NCBI GenBank assembly: GCA_937890005.1
Contig: CALBZA010000034.1
Coordinates: 1 to 64,000 of the forward strand
From: an uncultured Verrucomicrobia subdivision 3 bacterium
GTDB taxonomy: Bacteria; Verrucomicrobiota; Verrucomicrobiia; Limisphaerales; DASXHY01
DNA length: 64,000 bases
Direction: 5' to 3'
Below, piece by piece: positions 53,897 to 61,545 of this stretch (positions are counted from its first letter, which is position 1; each line of letters opens with the position of its first letter). The position numbers and the translations under genes were made by a program. Under the pieces are notes generated by a model. It saw nothing but the letters and a program-made list of their open reading frames with translations. It was not told the DNA's origin and ran no database searches.

Positions 53897-56632
53897 TCAG
53901 AACGGCGTCACCTTCAGGCGGAGAAATTTCATCGGGCTGAATTGAATCGGCGCCGGATCCTGCGCGACGTGAACTTCGTTGGTTCCGTCATCGGCGATGA
54001 CGGAGTCCCAGACGTGATTGGTTCCCGAGTGCCAGTCCTGAAGGTTGAATGAGATTTGGGGGACGCAAAGGACATCCGAGGCCGCCTTGCTGCGTTGGTA
54101 GGTGAGCGTGAGACGATCCTCCTGAATCGCGAACGCGGGCAGGCCGTTGGTTCCTGGAGATTTGGGATCTAGCCCGAAGGCGTAATCGACGAGATTGGGC
54201 TGACCGTTGTGATTCGGATCCGCGTTGTCGCCGCTGATGTCCGGATTGTTCAACTCGTCGGCAGTGAAAACCTTTCTTTTCCACGCGTTGTAAGGCCGGT
54301 CGCCGATCGTGATGGTGGCGTTGCTGAACGAGCCGGTGATGTAGTCGGCCGCGGGGGTGAGATTCAGGACGACGGTGGCGCGGTCCGTCGGCAGGGGGTT
54401 GCCGGTCGGAACCACCAACAGCTTTGCCGCGATCTCTCCCGCCGGGATCGTGATCGAGCCGGGCAGCGGCAGATAATCCGTTCCGGGCGTCGCCGTGCCG
54501 GCGATCGTGTAGTTCACGGTGACCGGAGAGTTCGAGTCGCCCGAGGAGCGGATGAACGTGAACCAAGCGGCGTTGGTCCGGCTCTGCACCGCATGCGCGG
54601 CAGTGGCGACGACGTTGACGAGCGGCGCGTTCGTGGGCTGGGTCACGCTGTCGAACCGCACCGAGTCGGCGACGACGTAACCCGTGGTGGAAGTGGTGCG
54701 AATCAGCACGTTGCCGTTGGTGCCGGCTGTGAACGGAAAACTGCCGATCAGCACCCATTGCCCGTTCTGCGTGCGCTGATCGACCGTGAACGTGCTGACA
54801 CCCTGGGCATGGGTGACGTCAACGGGCACCGCAGTGGAACGGTTGGGATCGGAGGTCCAGCGCAGGTAAACGTTGTAGGTGTCGGCGGTCGGGATGGTGG
54901 GCGTGAAGCGAACGCTCTTGGTTCCCTTGGCGGTATTTCCGTCGTGGATGTAGTTGGTGCCGTAAAAGCCGCTGATGGACACGCTTGAGATCCAGTCGCC
55001 CGTGATTCGGACGCCGGTGGCGTCGGAGTTGTCCACGATGATGCCGGAGTTGTTGTCGTCGGCGGGCCCCCATCGCAGCACCTGCCGGTCGGCCAGCAAT
55101 TGCAGTCGCAGTTTCTCGTAATCCACCTGCTGCACCGGCACCTCGTCGTCGATCGCGAAGCAGGCGGCGGTTGCGGCGGACTGGCCGAGCACCATGAAGA
55201 CCGGCTCCATGCGGATGGATCCGAAGGCGATGTGCGACGCCGACAGGCAAACCGGCACGAACAGGTTGGCGCATTCTCCGACGCGGGGGACGATCGAGCG
55301 ATAGGAAATCGAGTAGGGCGAACTGACGCCCACCTGGGTGTCGCCCTCGTTGAAGGCGGCGCCGTTCTTCACGATGCGCTGGCAGTTGTGGGAGTCCATG
55401 GTGTAGGCGCCGAGGCCGACCGAATCCGCCGCCACCACCGTTCGCCGGCAGTTCTTCTCCGTCATGACGTAATCGGAGATCATGCGTCGCGCCTCGCGAA
55501 CGTACATCTCCCAGGGCCAGCCGCCGTTGTCGGTGAATTCATCCTTGGCCAGTCCCCACGATTGCATTTCCGCGCGGAGCGATGCGGGCACGCGGGGGCT
55601 GGTGGCGAGAAAGTGGAAGAAGCCGCGCATGTAATCCTGGTGCTCCAGCCAGATCTCGGCGCGCCGGGCGTAATCCGCTTCGGGATAATCGTAATTGAAC
55701 CCGATGTAATCCGTGGAGAACGCGCCGTTGTTGTTACTGTCCGTCTTGCCGTTGGGCATCATGTCGAGCCGGAAAAACTGCCCGATCTTCAAGGTCTGCC
55801 CATTCGCCACCAGCGCCTCGATGTAACGTGCGAGCAGTTCGTACCGGTTGCTGTCGTAATTGGCGGGCGGCGCGATGGGAATGAAGTTCGTGGGATTCTG
55901 CGTCAGGCACATCCGGAAGCAATACGCCTGGATCCGATGATCGCCTTCTCCGGGTATCCCGCCATCGCCGGGTTGCATGAAGGGAAGCAGGCCGCTCAAG
56001 GGATCGCCGGGAACGATGTAGGGATCCACCGGAACTGAGAAGCCGTGGGCGGCGGGCGACCGTTCCCGGACGCCGTTCAACGTTTCGCCGTACATCGCGT
56101 TGCCTTCCCGCCCGACGAAATAGGTCACCCCGGCGCGCGCCATCAAATCACCTTCGTAAGTGGCGTCGATGAACACCCTGGCCCGGAAGACCATTCCGGA
56201 CAGCATGGTGATTTCGACGATGTTGGAACCGTTCATGGTGACCGAAGCCAGCTGTTGCTCGAGATAGACGGGCACGTTGGCCTCCTGGAGCATTTCGTTG
56301 AAAGTCTTCTCGGCCACGTGCGGCTCGAAGTACCAGCTTTCCTCCTGGCCGTAATGTTGTCCGACGCGTCGATAGAACTCGCGCGAGATTCCGCCGATGG
56401 CGTCCTTGTTTCCGATGTCTGTTCGTCCGAGCCCGCTGGCGGTCATGCCGCCGATGTGTTTTCCGACGGCCACCAGCGCGACGGATTTGCCGAAGCGCGC
56501 GGTTTGAATCGCGGCGGCTATTCCGCCCGAGGTTCCGCCGTAGATGACGACATCCGCTTGAACGACTGGAAGGGCCTTGGTGTTGAAGGCAACGGAAAGA
56601 AAAAGCGCGGCGCAGGTTAATGTCTTTATCAC
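53897..56632 (-). CDS. Secreted multi-domain FAD-dependent oxidoreductase with golvesin-like and Calx-beta domains
   Basis: 911 residues from a GTG at 56632. A signal peptide (LTCAALFLSVAFNTKALP) precedes VQADVVIYGGTSGGIAAAIQ and a PF12831-type domain to about 515 (HIGGMTASGLGRTDIGN; FIDATYEGDLMARAG; CLSASHIAFGSIRMEPVFM). Residues 535-660 look like a golvesin-type domain (GTKSVRFTPTIPTADTYNVY; GYVVADSVRFD), and 665-775 is Calx-beta (FIRSSGDSNSPVTVNYTIAG). The end has NHNGQPNLVDYAFGLDP, a spacer common in Verrucomicrobia exported proteins, and closes FLRLKVTPF. The partner domains suggest surface or polysaccharide attachment. It is divergent from the GH128 gene. Confidence 0.88.
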   Translation of the reverse strand: MIKTLTCAALFLSVAFNTKALPVVQADVVIYGGTSGGIAAAIQTARFGKSVALVAVGKHIGGMTASGLGRTDIGNKDAIGGISREFYRRVGQHYGQEESWYFEPHVAEKTFNEMLQEANVPVYLEQQLASVTMNGSNIVEITMLSGMVFRARVFIDATYEGDLMARAGVTYFVGREGNAMYGETLNGVRERSPAAHGFSVPVDPYIVPGDPLSGLLPFMQPGDGGIPGEGDHRIQAYCFRMCLTQNPTNFIPIAPPANYDSNRYELLARYIEALVANGQTLKIGQFFRLDMMPNGKTDSNNNGAFSTDYIGFNYDYPEADYARRAEIWLEHQDYMRGFFHFLATSPRVPASLRAEMQSWGLAKDEFTDNGGWPWEMYVREARRMISDYVMTEKNCRRTVVAADSVGLGAYTMDSHNCQRIVKNGAAFNEGDTQVGVSSPYSISYRSIVPRVGECANLFVPVCLSASHIAFGSIRMEPVFMVLGQSAATAACFAIDDEVPVQQVDYEKLRLQLLADRQVLRWGPADDNNSGIIVDNSDATGVRITGDWISSVSISGFYGTNYIHDGNTAKGTKSVRFTPTIPTADTYNVYLRWTSDPNRSTAVPVDVTHAQGVSTFTVDQRTQNGQWVLIGSFPFTAGTNGNVLIRTTSTTGYVVADSVRFDSVTQPTNAPLVNVVATAAHAVQSRTNAAWFTFIRSSGDSNSPVTVNYTIAGTATPGTDYLPLPGSITIPAGEIAAKLLVVPTGNPLPTDRATVVLNLTPAADYITGSFSNATITIGDRPYNAWKRKVFTADELNNPDISGDNADPNHNGQPNLVDYAFGLDPKSPGTNGLPAFAIQEDRLTLTYQRSKAASDVLCVPQISFNLQDWHSGTNHVWDSVIADDGTNEVHVAQDPAPIQFSPMKFLRLKVTPF

Positions 56633-56698
56633 GGGATCGTGAAACGGTTAGGGCCTTTGTTTCGCGAGAGTATCCTGCCTTGCATCAACGGGATAACA

Positions 56699-56716
56699 AT
56701 CCCACGAAAGTGGGAT
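56699..56716. promoter_or_regulatory. Palindrome in the divergent FAD-oxidoreductase/GH128 intergenic region
   Basis: atcccac-gaaa-gtgggat is a perfect 7-bp inverted repeat with a 4-base centre, 67 bases upstream of the FAD oxidoreductase start and 146 upstream of the GH128 start. It could be an operator or a short hairpin in a leader. A similar half-site (ttttcgtggga) occurs at 51935 in the other divergent region of the locus. Confidence 0.35.
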
Positions 56717-56861
56717 GGGTACAGCCATTGGCGTCACGTAGCCTGAGGCAAGATCCAAAACCCGCTTGAAGTTCATCGTGAATCAGAAACACCGCAGATC
56801 ACTGCCCATGGATTTCCTCTTGAAGGACCGCGCGATTTCGCTGTCGAAGGTTTTTTCCAAC

Positions 56862-59800
56862 ATGGCTTCCATCCGTCCGAAGTCCTGGAAGAAATTCGCG
56901 TTCGTCCTTCTCGGGATGACGATGGCGTGGGTTGCAGGTATGGGCGAAGCCGCCGGTGCCGACATTCCCACAACGTCCAGGCGCGTCAACCTGGCGAAGT
57001 ATCAGGCCGTGACGACGGATTCGGTCAGCGGCCAGCTGCATGGCAGTTATATAACCGACGGAGTGGTGGGGAACGGCAGCTATTGGCAGAGTTCGGGCAG
57101 CGCACCTCACTGGTTTCGCGTGCTGTTTCCCTTCCCTGTGGAGATTGGCAGCGCGCACGTTTACATGGGCGTTGACGACAGTGGCGCGATGACGAGCTTC
57201 CGGCTGCAATATCTCGTCAATTCAACCTGGCAGGACGTTCCTGGCGGCGTGATCACTGGGAACACGAGCGTGGAACGCAACATCGTTTTCACCACGCCCG
57301 TCACCTCCACGGCCTTTCGCATTTACAACACGGTGGACGGAACGGTCAGGATCAAGGAGTTCGCGTTGTTTCCGCCCGCGGGCCCGGAAGGTTTTCCGAT
57401 CGGCACCGATGTGAGCCTCAACGTCGCCAAAAAGCGCGCGGCTTTGGCCAATTCCAACACGTCGGGTCATTTTCCCAAACTGGCGGTGGACGGTTTTCTG
57501 GATGATGCCTCGATCTGGCGGACGGCGCACGTGGGCAGCAACGGGCTGGTGATCGACCTGAGGGTGGCCACGAAGATCGGAAGCGCCCATCTGTATTCCG
57601 GATCCTCGGGAATCGCGCCGCTGAGCAATTTCGTCCTGCATTATCGCAACCCGTTCGGCCAATGGCTGCCCGTCCCCGGCGGCAGCATCTCCGGCAACAC
57701 GTCGTCGAACCTGGTCATTCCGTTTTCCAGTCCGATTTTCGCCACCAGCATGCTCCTGGCGTTCACCAATGCGTCCGTGAGCTCAGTGCGCGAACTCTGC
57801 GTTTTCCCGGCGAACAATCCATCGGGTTACCCGCTCGGAACCGACGTGGTCGCCGCGCCTCCACCGACGCAGAAATTCGACGATCGCAGGGATTCCTTCT
57901 ACAACATTATCTTCCGGGCGGCCAATCGCGCGATCACTTCTGAAAACGGCGTCCCGCGAGTCCGGTCGGGCGGACTGCTCATTCCCGAGGGCCAGTATCA
58001 GGTGCTGTGGAACGTGGGCACGGACACGTACCGCCTGCGGAACCGGGTCACCGGACGCTGCCTTGCCGGGCCGGGGTTGTCCACGAACGCGGGCGACCTG
58101 CTGGTGGAGGAGGAATACACCGCGCTGCCGAGCCAGAACTGGAAGCTTCAGGCGATCAACGACACGGATTTTTACATCGTGAACGAATGGAGCGGATTGA
58201 TGATGGACACCCAGAGCGCGGCCGACGGTGCCCCGCTGGTGCAGAACACCAATCTGATTTTTTCCACGACCCAACGCTGGCGCATGACGCTTGCGGAGAT
58301 TTATCCGAAGAAGGGCACCGCCGGTTTTGTGGATCAATGGTCAAGGTTCAATGCCAACTGGAATTACACCTGGAGTCGTGGAGAAATGGAAGGCATGGGG
58401 CTCCCTCCGCACGTGGCGTACAATCCCATGCAATGGGGCGCCTTCAGCCCGGACGTGATCGCCGCGTTCGTTCCGGGATGGCGTCGAGAATCCAAGGCCA
58501 CGCACCTGCTTGGATTCAATGAGCCCGACGGCGTGGACCAGGCGAACATGTCGGTGAGCGACGCCATCGCGTTGTGGCCGTTGTTGGAAGCCGCGGACCT
58601 GCCGCTCGTGAGTCCCGCTCCCGCGAGCCAGGGCAACGGCTGGCTGGCGTCGTTTTACACGCAGGCGAACAAGCTCGGCTACCGCGTGGATTACACGGGT
58701 GTTCACACCTATCCCGGGCCCAATGGCGGCAACCCCGACAATGTCTTCAACACACTGCAAACCGCGTACAACACGTGGGGACGCCCCGTCTGGCTGACCG
58801 AGTTTTCGGCGGTGGACTGGGGCGGCGGCGCGAGCTGGACGGAGGAGGACAATTACAACTGGCTGGCGGAATTCATGTGGCGCGCGGAGGGGGTGTCCTG
58901 GCTTCGCAAGTACAGCCTGTTTCTCTCAACCGACAAGCCGCAATGGCCGGCGCCGTCCAAGCCGTGGAGCGCGGTCGGACCGCGTTCGAACACCTTTGAC
59001 GTGAATGGAAACCTGACGGCGTTCGGCGAGCTCTATGCCGCCTGGGACGGCGACACCACCATCCGCAGCAACAAGGTTTACATTATTCACAACCGGCTTG
59101 CGCGAAAGCGGATCACCAACACGGGCGGTTCGACGCCGGACGCGGCGTGGATTCGATCCAGCGACACGACGCTGCAATGGGCACTGGCGCCGGGCAACAC
59201 GCCGGGGACCTATTACCTCGTGTCACAGACCGACGGCCGGCGGCTTGGCTGTCCCGACAACCAAACGGCGACGTTGTTGCCGGCGGGGACGACGGGCAGT
59301 TCGGCCGAGTGGAAACTCACGTCGTATCAGTACGGCTGGTATTACCTCGACCACCCGGCGAGCTCGAAGCGGTTGCGTCTGCAGTACAACAACTCGACGA
59401 GCGTGGCGACTTACACCATGGTCACCACCTCGCAGACGCCCGGAGACTCTTATCGCTGGCGGTTCATCGTTCCGTTCAATCCCGCCAACATCGCGCCGCC
59501 GACGCCGCCGTCCGATCTGGATGCGATGATTGAAAACAACCAGGCGACGTTGACATGGAATGCGGCGCCCGACGCCGGTGTCCTGTCCTATTCGGTCTAT
59601 CGCAGCACCACGCCCGGAACCGGCTATTCGCTGATCGCATCCAACCTGACGGAGACCGTCCATATCGACACGGACCTGGCTCCCGAAGTCACGTATTACT
59701 ACGTGACCACGATGACCGATTGGATGGGACGCGAATCGGCTTATTCGAATGAAGCGACGGTCGCGCCGGCATCGCCATTGCCGATTGAGCCCACCACGAT

Positions 59801-60005
59801 TGATTTCGCGACGAGCGAAGGAAACGTGGTGTTGAGCTGGCCATCGGATTACATCGGCTGGCTGCTGCAGGTGCAGACCAACGCGCCAGGCGAGGGTCTT
59901 GGCAACAACTGGACGACGCTCGACGACAGCGGGTTCACCAATCGGTTTTTCATCCCGATGGATTTGAATCAGGGCAGCACGTTCTTCCGTTTGACCCGGC
60001 CCTGA
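56862..60005 (+). CDS. GH128-type glycoside hydrolase with F5/8 type C, ricin-like and FN3 domains
   Basis: The start at 56862 gives MASIRPKSWKKFAFVLLGMT, a signal peptide; earlier starts at 56808 and 56766 (TTG) are possible. The domain order is as follows. Two F5/8 type C-like domains (about 35-170 and 170-320; WFRVLFPFPVEIGSAHVYMG) come first. A ricin-type trefoil (YRLRNRVTGRCLAGPG; LMMDTQSAADGAPLV) follows. Next is the catalytic Asl1/GH128-like barrel with LLGFNEPDGVDQAN and VWLTEFSAVDWGGG, the two catalytic Glu blocks. Then come a second trefoil (YYLVSQTDGRRLGCPDN), FN3 (NQATLTWNAAPDAGVLSYSV) and the LSWP...FFRLTRP module. GH128 enzymes cleave beta-1,3-glucan. The sulfatase gene starts 10 bases later. 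Confidence 0.85.
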   Translation: MASIRPKSWKKFAFVLLGMTMAWVAGMGEAAGADIPTTSRRVNLAKYQAVTTDSVSGQLHGSYITDGVVGNGSYWQSSGSAPHWFRVLFPFPVEIGSAHVYMGVDDSGAMTSFRLQYLVNSTWQDVPGGVITGNTSVERNIVFTTPVTSTAFRIYNTVDGTVRIKEFALFPPAGPEGFPIGTDVSLNVAKKRAALANSNTSGHFPKLAVDGFLDDASIWRTAHVGSNGLVIDLRVATKIGSAHLYSGSSGIAPLSNFVLHYRNPFGQWLPVPGGSISGNTSSNLVIPFSSPIFATSMLLAFTNASVSSVRELCVFPANNPSGYPLGTDVVAAPPPTQKFDDRRDSFYNIIFRAANRAITSENGVPRVRSGGLLIPEGQYQVLWNVGTDTYRLRNRVTGRCLAGPGLSTNAGDLLVEEEYTALPSQNWKLQAINDTDFYIVNEWSGLMMDTQSAADGAPLVQNTNLIFSTTQRWRMTLAEIYPKKGTAGFVDQWSRFNANWNYTWSRGEMEGMGLPPHVAYNPMQWGAFSPDVIAAFVPGWRRESKATHLLGFNEPDGVDQANMSVSDAIALWPLLEAADLPLVSPAPASQGNGWLASFYTQANKLGYRVDYTGVHTYPGPNGGNPDNVFNTLQTAYNTWGRPVWLTEFSAVDWGGGASWTEEDNYNWLAEFMWRAEGVSWLRKYSLFLSTDKPQWPAPSKPWSAVGPRSNTFDVNGNLTAFGELYAAWDGDTTIRSNKVYIIHNRLARKRITNTGGSTPDAAWIRSSDTTLQWALAPGNTPGTYYLVSQTDGRRLGCPDNQTATLLPAGTTGSSAEWKLTSYQYGWYYLDHPASSKRLRLQYNNSTSVATYTMVTTSQTPGDSYRWRFIVPFNPANIAPPTPPSDLDAMIENNQATLTWNAAPDAGVLSYSVYRSTTPGTGYSLIASNLTETVHIDTDLAPEVTYYYVTTMTDWMGRESAYSNEATVAPASPLPIEPTTIDFATSEGNVVLSWPSDYIGWLLQVQTNAPGEGLGNNWTTLDDSGFTNRFFIPMDLNQGSTFFRLTRP

Positions 60006-60015
60006 CGCGAGCGGA

Positions 60016-61500
60016 ATGAAACGCGGCCTGATATCGAAGCTCCCGCTCCCGTTCTTGCTCGCGCTGGCGTTGCTGCTGTTCAACGTCGCGCGGGTGTTGG
60101 CCGCGCCGCCGAACATCGTTCTGATTCTCAGCGACGACCACAGCTATCCGTTCCTGGGATGCTACGGTCGGTCCGAATTGAGGACGCCGAATCTCGACCG
60201 GTTCGCCGCGGGGGGAATGAAGTTTCATCGCATGTTCACGACCTCCCCACAGTGCGTGCCGTCGAGGGCGTCGTTGATGACCGGACGTTCGCCCGTGGCC
60301 GCGCGGATCAGTCGATTCTCCTCCCCGTTGCCGCGCGACGAAATCACCTTTCCGGAAATCCTGCATCGGGACGGCGGTTACTTCGTGGGCGTGTGCGGGC
60401 GGTCGCATCATCTCGACGGCAGCGCGAACCTGTCGGCCGAGGACGCGGCTGTGTTCGCGGCGAAACGGTTGAAGACGTTTTCGGAACGGTTCGATTACGT
60501 GGATGTTTCCAATCAGGAAAACGTTCCCGCGAAGATGGACGAGTTTTTCGACCGGCGTCCGAAAAACAAGCCCTACTTCCTCTGGGTGAACTTCAACGAT
60601 CCGCATCATCCGTGGAACAGCGGCCAGAATCCACCCGATCCGGCGAAGGTGACGGTGCCGGGGTTTTTGCCGGACCTGCCCGGAGTGCGCAAGGACCTCT
60701 CCCGGCATGAGGGTGAAATCGAGCATTGCGACGCCGATTTTCAAAAGGTGCTCGAGATTCTGGAAGCGCGGGCGGGTTTGGAGAACACGCTGATCATTTT
60801 CATGGGGGACAATGGCATGGCGCTGCCCGGGGGCAAGGGCTCGTTGCACGATCCCGGTTTGAACGTGCCGTTGCTCGTGTCCTGGCCGGGCGTGGTTCGG
60901 GCGGGCGCGGAGTCGCGGGCGCTGCTGTCCGGCGAGGATCTCGCGCCGACCTGCCTTGATGCGGCGGGATTGAACGTCCCCGAACACATGACGGGGATCA
61001 GCTTCCTGCCTTTGTTGCGCGGCGGGAGATTTTCAGAGCGGCGGTATGTCTTCGGCGAACGCGGTTCGCACGCCGACGCGACGTTCACCGAAAGGACAAG
61101 TTCCTCGGCCGTGGATTACAGCCGCTGCGTCCGCACCGCACGTTACAAGCTCATTTACAATCTGACGCCTCATCTCCGTTACTCGCCGGTGGACAGTGGG
61201 GGCGAGGCCGGTTGGAAGGAAATGAGCCGAGCCAACGTGGAAGGGCGATTGGCGCCGGAATTCGTGGCGCGCTATTTCACCAGTCCGCGGCCGATATACG
61301 AATTGTACGATCTCGAGGAGGATCCGAACGAATTGCGGAATCTCCACGGTCGGGCCGGATTGGAAAACGTAACCCGCGAATTGAAACTGGCGCTGCGGGA
61401 AAAGATGATCCTCGACTTCGATTATCTCCCGCTGCCGGCTCCGAGCCGGGCCGGGAACAGCAAGGCATCGAACGGTCGCCTTGCGCAGCCCGGGAACTGA
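60016..61500 (+). CDS. Type I sulfatase, secreted
   Basis: 494 residues with a signal peptide (LPLPFLLALALLLFNVARVLA). APPNIVLILSDDHSYPFLGC has the metal Asp pair, and FTTSPQCVPSRASLMTG holds CxPxR, with Cys80 the formylglycine site. WVNFNDPHHPW and IFMGDNGMALPGGKGSLHDP complete the active site. It belongs to a different sulfatase subfamily from the protein at 52096; the two share only general motifs. It is in an operon with GH128 (10-base gap) and GH2 (45-base gap), which suggests a sulfated substrate. Confidence 0.92.
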   Translation: MKRGLISKLPLPFLLALALLLFNVARVLAAPPNIVLILSDDHSYPFLGCYGRSELRTPNLDRFAAGGMKFHRMFTTSPQCVPSRASLMTGRSPVAARISRFSSPLPRDEITFPEILHRDGGYFVGVCGRSHHLDGSANLSAEDAAVFAAKRLKTFSERFDYVDVSNQENVPAKMDEFFDRRPKNKPYFLWVNFNDPHHPWNSGQNPPDPAKVTVPGFLPDLPGVRKDLSRHEGEIEHCDADFQKVLEILEARAGLENTLIIFMGDNGMALPGGKGSLHDPGLNVPLLVSWPGVVRAGAESRALLSGEDLAPTCLDAAGLNVPEHMTGISFLPLLRGGRFSERRYVFGERGSHADATFTERTSSSAVDYSRCVRTARYKLIYNLTPHLRYSPVDSGGEAGWKEMSRANVEGRLAPEFVARYFTSPRPIYELYDLEEDPNELRNLHGRAGLENVTRELKLALREKMILDFDYLPLPAPSRAGNSKASNGRLAQPGN

Positions 61501-61545
61501 CCGTCCGCCCGTCACCACAACCACAACACTGCTCCACGCATAATC